A stretch of 64,000 nt of DNA from Bradyrhizobium sp. CCGUVB1N3 (GTDB taxonomy: Bacteria; Pseudomonadota; Alphaproteobacteria; Rhizobiales; Xanthobacteraceae). Under the pieces are notes generated by a model. The model was given only the letters and a program-made list of their open reading frames with translations. It did no database searches and was not told the DNA's origin. The stretch covers positions 7,381,501-7,445,500 of the forward strand of contig NZ_JANADR010000001.1 in assembly GCF_024199925.1 (NCBI RefSeq). The letters are read 5' to 3'. Shown here piece by piece: positions 36,570 through 45,300 of this stretch; positions within the stretch are counted from its first letter, which is position 1, and each line of letters begins with the position of its first letter. The position numbers and the translations under genes were made by a program.

Positions 36570-37442
36570 TCAGCTATGGCCATCGGCAACGCCAACGATG
36601 TATCGCGCGTAGTCACCTTTTCCTAACGTTCCGGCAAGCCGGATCAGTTGGTCGCGATCAATGAATCCCTGTCCGAAGGCGATCTCCTCTGGGCACGCAA
36701 TTCTGAATCCCTGACGTCGCTCGAGCACGGAAACAAACTCCGCCGCGGTGAGCAGGCTGTCGGGCGTTCCGGCGTCAAGCCAGGTGAAGCCGCGACTCAT
36801 GTGCTCGACAGTAAGCTGCTCCCGATCGAGGTAAGCCCTATTCAGATCGGTGATCTCGAGCTCGCCCCGAGCCGACGCCCGTATGCCGGCTGCCAGATGG
36901 ACAACCTGCGGGTCGTAAAAATAAAGTCCTGTCACGGCAAAGTTGGACTTTGGTTGTCTTGGCTTCTCCTCAAGGGAACTGGCCTTGCCGCTCTCATCAA
37001 AAGTGATGACGCCGTAACGCTCCGGATCCGAGACCTGATAGGCGAACACGGTGGCGCCGATTGTGCGTGCACGTGCGTTCGCAAGCAGCGCAGGAAGACC
37101 GTGCCCAAAGAAGATATTGTCGCCTAGGATAAGCGCTGAATTGTGCCCTTCGACAAACGTCGCACCAATAATAAAGGCTTGCGCCAACCCCTCAGGCTTT
37201 GGCTGCGCCTTGTATGACAGTGACATCCCCCATTGAGTGCCATCTCCAAGAAGGGACTGGAACAACGGCAGATCGTGGGGCGTCGCTATAATTAAAATGT
37301 CTCGAATACCTGCGAGCATCAGGGTTGTAAGGGGGTAGTAGATCATTGGCTTGTCGTAGACCGGCAGAAGCTGCTTGGATGTCACTGCCGTCATTGGATA
37401 AAGGCGAGTACCGTTCCCACCGGCAAGGATGATTCCCTTCAT
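36570..37442 (-). CDS. rfbA: Glucose-1-phosphate thymidylyltransferase
   Basis: A 290-residue enzyme forming dTDP-glucose from dTTP and glucose-1-phosphate, first step of dTDP-rhamnose synthesis. It has the nucleotidyltransferase signature [11 protein letters not shown], then [25 protein letters not shown] and the conserved [13 protein letters not shown]. Its length is normal. It overlaps the end of rfbD by 4 bases and is thus co-transcribed with rfbB and rfbD. Confidence 0.95.
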   Translation of the reverse strand: MKGIILAGGNGTRLYPMTAVTSKQLLPVYDKPMIYYPLTTLMLAGIRDILIIATPHDLPLFQSLLGDGTQWGMSLSYKAQPKPEGLAQAFIIGATFVEGHNSALILGDNIFFGHGLPALLANARARTIGATVFAYQVSDPERYGVITFDESGKASSLEEKPRQPKSNFAVTGLYFYDPQVVHLAAGIRASARGELEITDLNRAYLDREQLTVEHMSRGFTWLDAGTPDSLLTAAEFVSVLERRQGFRIACPEEIAFGQGFIDRDQLIRLAGTLGKGDYARYIVGVADGHS

Positions 37443-38332
37443 AGTCCTTTCTCCTCATGCGAAATGCGATCCAAGCAGGCCGAGATGGATGATGGTGTCG
37501 GTGGCAAGCTGATCTCGAAAAGTGAGCGCAATCGTTCTGTGGACAGCTGTGAATTGGCTGGCCGTAAGGCCGCAGTCGGATATTCAGCGGACGAAATGGG
37601 TTCGACTGCGGCCGAGGGACCCGCTCGTTTCGCGCTTTCGCTAAAAATCAGACCGGCAAATTGATGCCACGTCATAGCTTCTAACCCGGCGAGGTGGGTA
37701 ACCCCGCTATATTGCTGCTGCCAATGTCTCAACCTTCTGGCGATTGAGACGATCGAGGCGGCGATGTCGGGCGCATAGGTCGGGCAGCCCCGTTGATCGT
37801 CCACCACGCGAACGCACTCTCGTTCCGCGCCGACCTTCAGCATCGTGCGAAGGAAATTGTGCCCGAACGGCGCATAAATCCAAGATGTCCGCAAGATCAC
37901 GTGGCGAGGATTGGCGGCGGCGACAGCAAGTTCGCCCTCCAGTTTGGAGCGTCCATAAGCGCCTTGCGGATTGGGTTGGTCCGTCTCTACGTAAGGGCCC
38001 GGCTTTTTGCCGTCGAAAACGTAATCAGTGGAGAGATGAATGATAGTCGCACCAATCGCGTTTGCCGCTTTCGCGACTTCGCCGGCCGCGTCGCGGTTTA
38101 TGGCATAGGCTTGATCGGGTTCCGTCTCCGCCCGATCAACAGCTGTGTAGGCAGCTGGATTGATCACGATATCCGGCCTGAACGACGTAATTGCTCTGGC
38201 CACGGATTGGGGCCGCGCGAGATCGAGCTCGGGCCGGCTCGCAAAACCAATCACCAAGTCGCTCACGAACGCAGCCAACTCTCTGAGGGACCTCGATACT
38301 TGTCCCTTCGTCCCGATCACGTAGAGGCGCAC
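37439..38332 (-). CDS. rfbD: dTDP-4-dehydrorhamnose reductase
   Basis: A 297-residue short-chain reductase. The N-terminal nucleotide-binding glycine motif ([11 protein letters not shown]) is slightly unusual, with K and Q in place of the family's common G-x-x-G-x-x-G; then [20 protein letters not shown] and the catalytic tyrosine and lysine in YGRSKLEGE. It makes the final dTDP-L-rhamnose. It starts 7 bases after the rfbB stop and overlaps rfbA by 4. Confidence 0.94.
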   Translation of the reverse strand: MRLYVIGTKGQVSRSLRELAAFVSDLVIGFASRPELDLARPQSVARAITSFRPDIVINPAAYTAVDRAETEPDQAYAINRDAAGEVAKAANAIGATIIHLSTDYVFDGKKPGPYVETDQPNPQGAYGRSKLEGELAVAAANPRHVILRTSWIYAPFGHNFLRTMLKVGAERECVRVVDDQRGCPTYAPDIAASIVSIARRLRHWQQQYSGVTHLAGLEAMTWHQFAGLIFSESAKRAGPSAAVEPISSAEYPTAALRPANSQLSTERLRSLFEISLPPTPSSISACLDRISHEEKGL

Positions 38333-38339
38333 GATGTCC

Positions 38340-39383
38340 TCATTCTCTTACAAGACCGAGGCGTTCACCGGCATATGTCTTCTCTCTTAGAGGCTGCCAC
38401 CAATGTTGGTTTGACAGGTACCAACGGACCGTCTTCGCCAGTCCGCTCTCAAACGTTTCTTGGGCCCGCCAACCCAACTCATTTTCGAGTTTCGAGGCGT
38501 CGATAGCATAGCGGCGGTCGTGACCCGGCCGGTCCGGCACGAATTGGATGAGCTCGTGATGTGACCGATCAGTTGGACGCAGGAGGTCCATCCACGAGCA
38601 AACCTGGCGCACCACATCGATGTTCTGGCGTTCATTTCTTCCGCCGATATTGTACGTCTCGCCCGGTCGTCCGCCCTTCAAAATAAGGCCAAGCGCGCGC
38701 GCATGGTCTTCAACGTGGAGCCAATCGCGAACATTCGAGCCAGTCCCGTATACGGGAAGCGGCTGGCGATCCAAGGCATTGAGGATCATCAACGGGATGA
38801 GCTTTTCCGGGAAGTGATAAGGGCCGTAGTTGTTCGAGCAATTCGAAACGATCACCGGCAAGCCGTACGTTCGATACCAGGCCTTCGCGAGATGATCTGA
38901 TGCGGCCTTGGTCGCAGAGTAAGGAGAGCTTGGATCGTATGGCGCAGCTTCAGTGAATAGTCCGTGCTCTCCGAGCGAACCATAGACTTCATCAGTCGAG
39001 ACGTGGACAAAGCGAAAGTCTGGCACTTCTTGAGATAAGACGTGTCGCCGGGCAGCTTCGAGCAAGGCGAAGGTCCCGATCACATTGGTCTGCACGAAGA
39101 CATCAGACCCTGAAATCGATCGATCAACGTGGCTCTCAGCGGCCAAGTGAACCACGCCGTCGGGGCGATATTTCGCAAACAGAGCGTCGACGGCCTCCTC
39201 GTCACAGATGTCCCGCTGCTCAAAATGATAGCGCGGATTGTTGGCAATCGGTGCCAATGACGCCAAGTTCCCCGCATAGGTGAGTTTGTCCACCACGACC
39301 ACTTCGTAGCCGAGCTCTAAAACGAAATGACGGCAAACCGCCGACCCGATAAAGCCGGCGCCACCCGATACGAGAATGCGCAT
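38340..39383 (-). CDS. rfbB: dTDP-glucose 4,6-dehydratase
   Basis: A 347-residue extended short-chain dehydrogenase with NAD site [14 protein letters not shown], catalytic triad region STDEVYG and [11 protein letters not shown], and [16 protein letters not shown]. It makes dTDP-4-keto-6-deoxyglucose. It is the first gene of the unit rfbB-rfbD-rfbA-GT-wzm-wzt read leftward. Confidence 0.95.
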   Translation of the reverse strand: MRILVSGGAGFIGSAVCRHFVLELGYEVVVVDKLTYAGNLASLAPIANNPRYHFEQRDICDEEAVDALFAKYRPDGVVHLAAESHVDRSISGSDVFVQTNVIGTFALLEAARRHVLSQEVPDFRFVHVSTDEVYGSLGEHGLFTEAAPYDPSSPYSATKAASDHLAKAWYRTYGLPVIVSNCSNNYGPYHFPEKLIPLMILNALDRQPLPVYGTGSNVRDWLHVEDHARALGLILKGGRPGETYNIGGRNERQNIDVVRQVCSWMDLLRPTDRSHHELIQFVPDRPGHDRRYAIDASKLENELGWRAQETFESGLAKTVRWYLSNQHWWQPLREKTYAGERLGLVRE

Positions 39384-40648
39384 TCAATTGCTCAAGCTTC
39401 GGCAGCTGAAAGGCGGGATCATGCCAGCCCGTCTTGTCTGCCATTGTCCTTTGACACCGGGAACCGCTCCGCGGCATCCTGCAATCGACCTCGAAAGCGG
39501 GATCATCTCGAGCAACGGCGCGATCGCACCGAAGTGATGAGTTCGTCGGTTAGCTTGCATATCCCGGCCGTCGGTATCGATGTCCGTACCCATGCGGGAA
39601 GCTTTGAGGGAGCGCCAGTCCCATTTGAGATAGGCGGGTTTGTTATTGTCACGACACAGCGTTCGCCCAGGATCGGCTACTCGGCCTATCGGAAACAGTT
39701 CGTCAGCCGAGGTGAAGCGTGAAGTCTGCGCGGCCCAAGGTCTACGCTATGTAGGTGTGTCTCAAACGCGCCACGATCATGAACGGCTTAAGGCGAGCCG
39801 CGTGCGCCTTTCGTGCTCTTGGCTATCATCTCGGTTGCTCCTCTGCCGTGAATCACGTGGAACAGCGGTTCTTGCCGGTACGCTAGCAATGGTGGGCTGG
39901 CCAACATCACCGCAGCGCGCGTTCGCCCGAAATGGACTCGAAATAGGACCGCTCAATGCAAAAGGCGCTTGCTCATTGAAGGCGCCCTGATTGTTGCGCG
40001 AGGGGGGCCGAGGCACGACGTGCCCTGGGCTTCACAGGGTGACTGATGTTCAACGGATTATATTTGTGAACTGGTTGAGCTTACGCCCCTCGCGAGAGGA
40101 ACCGCGGCAGGTGGATGCCATCCCAAATGGGACGCGCGGGGCGTTTATTCCACTGCTATGTGCCGAGCTGGGAGTCCTAGACCAGCGTGTGGCCTCGCTG
40201 CGCCGATCGAGGGCAATCCCGTTGAGCGATTGGCAGGAGCGGGCAGCTGGAAGCGCCGACGTCCATGACCTGAGAATGACGCCACCTGCGCGCTCTTGGA
40301 AAAGGGCCTCACGTTTGCTTGACATCGCGGGCTCGACAGCAGGGCTGGCAAAGACAAGGAAGGCCGTCAGCTCGTGGATTTGCCCTCACGAAATCTCACT
40401 GGATCATCTTCCGCACCTCATCGACACAGAAAGAGCCTTTCCTTTCTGAGTTTCCTGCTTTTCTGAGTTTCCTGCTTGGGAAATCGTGCAACAGCTAGCC
40501 GGAATTTGGCGGTGACAGAAATTGAAACCGCCTGTTTCGCGCTTCCTTCCAGGGAAACAGGGTCGAACCAATTGCGACATGGCGATCGATCCGCTTCATA
40601 AGCCTCAGCGCGACCGCAGTCGGCCGCAATGGGGCACGGGTACTCTAC
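39384..40648. other. Divergent region between rfbB and the ligase gene
   Basis: About 1.26 kb without a gene I can name. A frame at 39990-40449 (+) is open for 152 codons but has no family motif. It contains a tandem duplication of a 17-18-base unit (TTTCTGAGTTTCCTGC) at about 40442-40476. The rfbB promoter should be here. Confidence 0.45.
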
Positions 40649-42010
40649 ATGCAGATAATGTCAGCTGTTCTACTTTGTTCTCGGCGATTTGTGACCGAGG
40701 CATCGCTCGCCTGCACAACGTGGAGCGGCCCAGAGGTCGGCCGTGCGGACAGCCTGAGGTTGCGGAATGTGGACATCGTCGTACTTGCGCTTGTGGCCGG
40801 ACTACCCTGGTCGACGAGCCTAACCAGCATACTTGGAATCGTACTCATCTTTGGCATTTTGACAACGGTCCGCACCGAGCGGATGCTCGCAACTATCAGT
40901 CATCCCGCCGGCGCGCTGCCGCTCGCGCTCGTATTGCTAGCGGCGATAGGGGTAACCTGGGCAAGCGGAGTGCCTTGGCCGGAGCGGCTCAGTGCTTTGG
41001 GAAAAATGACCAAGCTACTGTTGCTCCCGCTCCTGTTGTTCCATTTCCAATCCAGTCCGCGCGCCAAATGGATGTTCGCAACCTTCGTAGGCTCGAACAT
41101 GGTTCTGCTGGTCTACTCCTTCGTTGCATCGGCAGTGCCGGAATTGGCGATTGTTCAAAGAGTGGGTGGCCACGGCGTTCCCGTGAGAAATTACATTGAC
41201 CAAAGCCAAGGGTTTTCGCTTGTTGCGGTGGCGTTGGCAGGCCTGGCATTCGAGGCTGCGTCTCAGCAGAAGCATTATCGGGTTGCGGCTCTGGGTGCGG
41301 TCAGTCTCCTATTCTTTGCCAACCTTGCCTTCATCAACGTTGCCCGAACGGCGTTCTTCTATTTGCCGATACTGCTGGTCCTCCTGACAATACGTTACTC
41401 AAGCCGAAAAACTGCGTCGGTGGGGTTTATCGGAGTCTGCATCTTATGCGGGGCATTGTGGCAGACATCTCCCAATCTCCAACGAAAAGTCTCTGCCATT
41501 TTTATAGAGGTGGCTGCATTCCAGCCAGATGCCGAGTTCGGAGAGAAAGAGCCTTCGGCAGCTGAAAGGCTCGAATTTTGGCGCAAGTCGTTTCAGTTCA
41601 TTGAAAGAGTTCCGGTCCTGGGTCATGGGACTGGTTCGATCCGACGCCTTTTCGAGCAAGAATCGATTGGGCGAACTGGAATATCGGCCCTGGTTGTGAG
41701 CAATCCTCACAATCAGACGCTGGCTGCCGCGGTGCAATGGGGCAGCGTTGGAATCCTCCTCGTCTGGGCAATGTGGATAGCGCACCTACGGCTGTTCTGC
41801 AGCACGGCCCTGGTCGCCTGGATCGGAATGCTTGCGACAGTGCAGAATATCGCAAGCTCGATTTTCAATTCGCACCTGATGGACGCGTACGAAGGCTGGC
41901 TTTACGTATTGGTGGTCGGGATTGCGGGCGGAGAATTGTTGCGGATTGAGAGTCGTAAGCCGGCCCCTTTGGATTCCGCCATCGCGCTAGGTTCGCGCAA
42001 TGTCGAGTAG
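40649..42010 (+). CDS. O-antigen ligase/polymerase-like membrane protein
   Basis: A 453-residue protein with about 11 hydrophobic segments (for example IVVLALVAGLPWSTSLTSILGIVL, GALPLALVLLAAIGVTWASG, SVGFIGVCILCGALW) and a large extracytoplasmic loop after the middle, with the typical SAAERLEFWRKSFQFIERVPVLGHGTG and NPHNQTLAAAVQWG segments and their conserved His of the Wzy_C/WaaL fold. It would transfer the exported polysaccharide to lipid A-core. A polymerase role is also possible, but the ABC export pathway argues for a ligase. It stands alone on the plus strand. Confidence 0.82.
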   Translation: MQIMSAVLLCSRRFVTEASLACTTWSGPEVGRADSLRLRNVDIVVLALVAGLPWSTSLTSILGIVLIFGILTTVRTERMLATISHPAGALPLALVLLAAIGVTWASGVPWPERLSALGKMTKLLLLPLLLFHFQSSPRAKWMFATFVGSNMVLLVYSFVASAVPELAIVQRVGGHGVPVRNYIDQSQGFSLVAVALAGLAFEAASQQKHYRVAALGAVSLLFFANLAFINVARTAFFYLPILLVLLTIRYSSRKTASVGFIGVCILCGALWQTSPNLQRKVSAIFIEVAAFQPDAEFGEKEPSAAERLEFWRKSFQFIERVPVLGHGTGSIRRLFEQESIGRTGISALVVSNPHNQTLAAAVQWGSVGILLVWAMWIAHLRLFCSTALVAWIGMLATVQNIASSIFNSHLMDAYEGWLYVLVVGIAGGELLRIESRKPAPLDSAIALGSRNVE

Positions 42011-42248
42011 GCAAAATCTATCCGCATCCGCGTCACGTCCAAGTATCTTTACGATTTCTGGGACGCTCCGGCGTGCTACCTGTTCATTTCAAGAATGCTC
42101 TGGCGGAACGCTCTTCAAGATGGCCATCGGTCAAGTGTGCTTAAGCCCTGCACCTCCAGTTTACTCTGCAGGATGTCGCGCGCTCCGTATGCCCAGCTGC
42201 AATCAAGGCGCGCTGAATGCGATCCTTCGATTGGCCATGCTGACGCCC

Positions 42249-42276
42249 GTCAGCTTCTCAAAGGCTGACCGCTTCC
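42249..42276 (+). promoter_or_regulatory. Orphan tts-box-like site
   Basis: GTCAGCTTCTCAAAGGCT matches 16 of 18 positions of the tts-box core GTCAGCTTnTCGAAAGCT. It points right, but no plus-strand gene follows; the next gene is convergent (GH127). Its downstream gene may have been lost. Confidence 0.5.
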
Positions 42277-42479
42277 AACGCCGTCTTGGAGGTCGACGGA
42301 ATTGGAAACGCTAAAAGGCCGAAACTCGAGTTGAGACATCGGCCTAGCCGTCGCTCTTGAAGGTCTGCTGCCTTGCATGCGACGGACCAGCCCATGCCGG
42401 CTCTCAACCAATGCTCTCCCCCTCGGCCAAGTGTGCTTCAAACAGCTACCGCTCTTGCAGCTACCGCTCTGGGCCCCGG

Positions 42480-44441
42480 TTACCACTCATTGATCCAGAT
42501 TCGCATTTCGCCTTCGCCACGGTTGGCCCAGCTGAACCACGGAATGAATGTCAACCGCTGCGGTTGCCGCTGTCCAGGCACCTCGTCGTAGTGATAAAGC
42601 GGTGCTTCCTCAGAGAGCATATGCTGCAAACGGAACCCCTCGGCCTGCAGCAAAATCTTGCGGGCAAAGAGGCCCTTGCCTTCAACAAGCGAAAACCGGC
42701 TGTCTGCATCCAGCCAAATATTGTGTAGCTCCGGCCCATTGTCGGCTTCTTCCAGACAGTAAACCAGAGGACCACGCTGAATAGCCACTTTGCCGGCCAA
42801 ATGGCGAAGTTGCGGATGACCGTACACGCGGCGCGCTTTCATGGGCAGCAGCAATTCGACGCGATCGCCTGGCCGCCACGTGCGCTGAATGTGCAAATAC
42901 CCTTTGCGCGACTCGCAATTGACCGGTTCGCCGTTCAGCCTGGCCTCTGGCGCGCCGCACCAGTCCGGCAGGCGCAGGGCGAGGGTATGGGTGATGGGCT
43001 GCTCGGATTCCACGGCGATCTCCACCTGGTCCTCCCAGGGATAGTTCCCGCTGATGCGCAGGCGCAGCGTATGCTCTCCGACTGGTAGCGCCAAGCTATT
43101 GCCAATGTAAAGATTGACATAGAGCGCGTCGGAGCGTGGCGTATAGATGTAGTGACCAATTGATGTGAAAAGGCGCGCGATGTTCGGCGGACAGCAGGCG
43201 CACCCGAACCAGGGCTGGCGTACCGGCGTGACATGACTGTAGATGCGATTGGACCGCAGCGATTTGGGGTGAACTTCAAGCGGATTGACATAGAAGAAAT
43301 GACGTCCATCCAACGCAATGCTGCCCAGAACGGTGTTATAGAGCGCACGCTCCATCACATCGGCATAGCGACCGTCCGCCTCCATCTCCAGCATCCGGCG
43401 GGCGAACATCATCAGACCAATCGAGGCGCAGCTTTCCGAATACATGGTATCGTTCGGCAGATCGTAGTCGCTGCTGAATGCTTCGCCTGTGCTTTGCGAG
43501 CCGATACCGCCGGTAATATAGATCTGCCGCTGCACCATGTTTTGCCATAGCCGGCGGCAAGCTTGGCGTAGCTGCTCGTTCTGGTTCAAACGTGCCAGAT
43601 GGGCAACCCCAGTCATGAGGTACACAAACCGAACCGCGTGACCTGTTGCAGTCCGCTGCTCCGAGACCGGCAGGTGCGCCTGACTATAGGCTTTATCTTT
43701 GACCACCCAAGGCGTTGCAAGTGATTTCCGGTGACCGGAACGCTTCTCATATTCTATGTCATAGAAGTGCGGCTCGGTGCCGCGTTGCTCGACGAAATAA
43801 TTCGCGAGTGTGAGATATCGGCGCTCCTGCGTCACTTCGTAGAGGCGCGTCAATGCAAGTTCGATTTCTGGATGGGCATCATAGCCCTGTAGTAACTGAT
43901 AGCGCTCCGGGCCAAAAACCACAGCGATGTGGTCAGCCAGCCTGCAAGCGACGTCCAGCAGGCGCCGTTTGCCAGTCGCACGAAAGAAAGCGATACCCGC
44001 TTCGATCAAGTGGCCGGCGCAGTAAAGCTCGTGGCATTCACTGAGATTGCTCCAGCGCTCCCCCGGCGCTTTTACCGTGAAATAAGTGTTGAGATAACCA
44101 TCGCCGCACTGGGCGGCCGCAATCAGGTCAATCAGGTCATCGGCGGTTTTCTCCAGTTCTGGATTGGGTGTTTGGCACAGGGACCAGGCGACCGCTTCCA
44201 GCCATTTCGCCACGTCACTGTCCTGAAAAACCGTGCCGTAGAACTCGCCCTTTGCTCGGTTGGCGGCGATCCGGAAGTTTTCAATCGCATGGCTCGGTGG
44301 GACTTCGGCAATACGATCGTTCAGCGCCTCCCACTGATGAGGAATCGTCACCTCCCTCACCAATTGCTGGTATTTTCCAATGAGCGGATCGGTGATCCGT
44401 AAGTCATGGAGATTTACTTCCGTAACCATCGGACCATCCAT
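42480..44441 (-). CDS. Glycoside hydrolase family 127 (beta-L-arabinofuranosidase type)
   Basis: A 653-residue protein from the ATG at 44441, fixed by AAGGAG 6 bases upstream. It matches GH127 over its whole length: an all-alpha toroid (LSECHELYCAGHLIEAGIAF, SDYDLPNDTMYSESCASIGLMMF) and C-terminal beta domains. The zinc and catalytic residues known from HypBA1 are present: E336 and C338 in YSESCAS, C416 and C417 in CACCPPNI, and a glutamate in STGEAFSS for the acid/base. GH127 enzymes release beta-L-arabinofuranose, including from hydroxyproline-linked oligoarabinosides of plant glycoproteins. No signal peptide is visible, so it is cytoplasmic unless exported otherwise. It may feed on plant sugars taken up as oligosaccharides. 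Lack of neighbours suggests it was acquired by transfer. Confidence 0.9.
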   Translation of the reverse strand: MDGPMVTEVNLHDLRITDPLIGKYQQLVREVTIPHQWEALNDRIAEVPPSHAIENFRIAANRAKGEFYGTVFQDSDVAKWLEAVAWSLCQTPNPELEKTADDLIDLIAAAQCGDGYLNTYFTVKAPGERWSNLSECHELYCAGHLIEAGIAFFRATGKRRLLDVACRLADHIAVVFGPERYQLLQGYDAHPEIELALTRLYEVTQERRYLTLANYFVEQRGTEPHFYDIEYEKRSGHRKSLATPWVVKDKAYSQAHLPVSEQRTATGHAVRFVYLMTGVAHLARLNQNEQLRQACRRLWQNMVQRQIYITGGIGSQSTGEAFSSDYDLPNDTMYSESCASIGLMMFARRMLEMEADGRYADVMERALYNTVLGSIALDGRHFFYVNPLEVHPKSLRSNRIYSHVTPVRQPWFGCACCPPNIARLFTSIGHYIYTPRSDALYVNLYIGNSLALPVGEHTLRLRISGNYPWEDQVEIAVESEQPITHTLALRLPDWCGAPEARLNGEPVNCESRKGYLHIQRTWRPGDRVELLLPMKARRVYGHPQLRHLAGKVAIQRGPLVYCLEEADNGPELHNIWLDADSRFSLVEGKGLFARKILLQAEGFRLQHMLSEEAPLYHYDEVPGQRQPQRLTFIPWFSWANRGEGEMRIWINEW

Positions 44442-45179
44442 CTCGCTCTCCTTCGTGTCGGGTGCACGGGCGCATAGCTCACGAAAGCCCACGCCAGATC
44501 TCATCGCCATGATTGCCGGGTGCGAATTGGCGGCCCCAGCACGTTCTGCATGCTGTGGTCAGCTCACGCGCCTTCCGCGTCGTCCAAATTCCGGCGTGAC
44601 GAGAAATTGAAGCGTCCCGTCGGGCATGTCATCTGAGTGAACGCACCCTCTTCAAATAGAATGGGACGTTCTATGACGCTCGACGCGAACGACATTGTCG
44701 ATCTTCCTACATCACGCTGACCAGCACGCTATCAAGACAGCAATTTCTGTGCCGGGAACGGGCGCAGATCGTTCGTCCGAAACTAACATGCCCTCGACCT
44801 GGTGCGGGTTCAACGCGGATTCTGCGCCCCACGCTCGGCCCAGAGGCTGTATCAACAGACCGTAGCGCCTTGCGATCTCCTTCGCGTGACAGCGCCAAGG
44901 CCGCCTCGGCCATGCCGATTTTTTCGCGAGCAAGCGTCACGCCGCCCTCAGCCGTTGGGCGCCTACCAGCCGGTGATGACGCGATCAAAGAGTTGTCTTT
45001 TGCGTTCAGGGAGCCAGGACGCCGCCCTGTGGTGTGCCAGTGCACGTGCGTCCACTGACCCAATCTTCCTTGTAGCCCACTTCGGCTCATACTCCGGGCG
45101 CGTTGCAGCCGCTTCGCGGAGTCGACGACGGGGTGCGCATGAGAAGTGTGGCGACCGCGTCACTCACCGGCCGAAAGGC
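44442..45179. other. Intergenic region before the NopD-like gene
   Basis: Only overlapping short frames with no motif. The frame 44802-45248 (+) runs into the tts box and is unlikely to be real. Confidence 0.45.
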
Positions 45180-45210
45180 TCGTCAGCCTCTCGACAGCTA
45201 GTCCATGTAG
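45180..45210 (+). promoter_or_regulatory. tts box of the NopD-like gene
   Basis: TCGTCAGCCTCTCGACAGCT followed by AGTCC closely matches the TtsI-binding tts box (two core mismatches). It lies about 90 bp before the preferred start of the NopD-like gene and points towards it. Confidence 0.75.
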
Positions 45211-45300
45211 GCACCGTGATTCGGATTGACTTCGGACAGGAATGTTAGTGTGCCCCCAGTTAATTTCGTCCATCCAGATTCTTGGCAAGCGTGGGATGCC

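Noticed and set aside
28000-42000. nod box or nodulation genes
   Set aside because: No nod-box-like sequence and no nodABC-type gene was seen; the sugar genes belong to dTDP-rhamnose and polysaccharide export.
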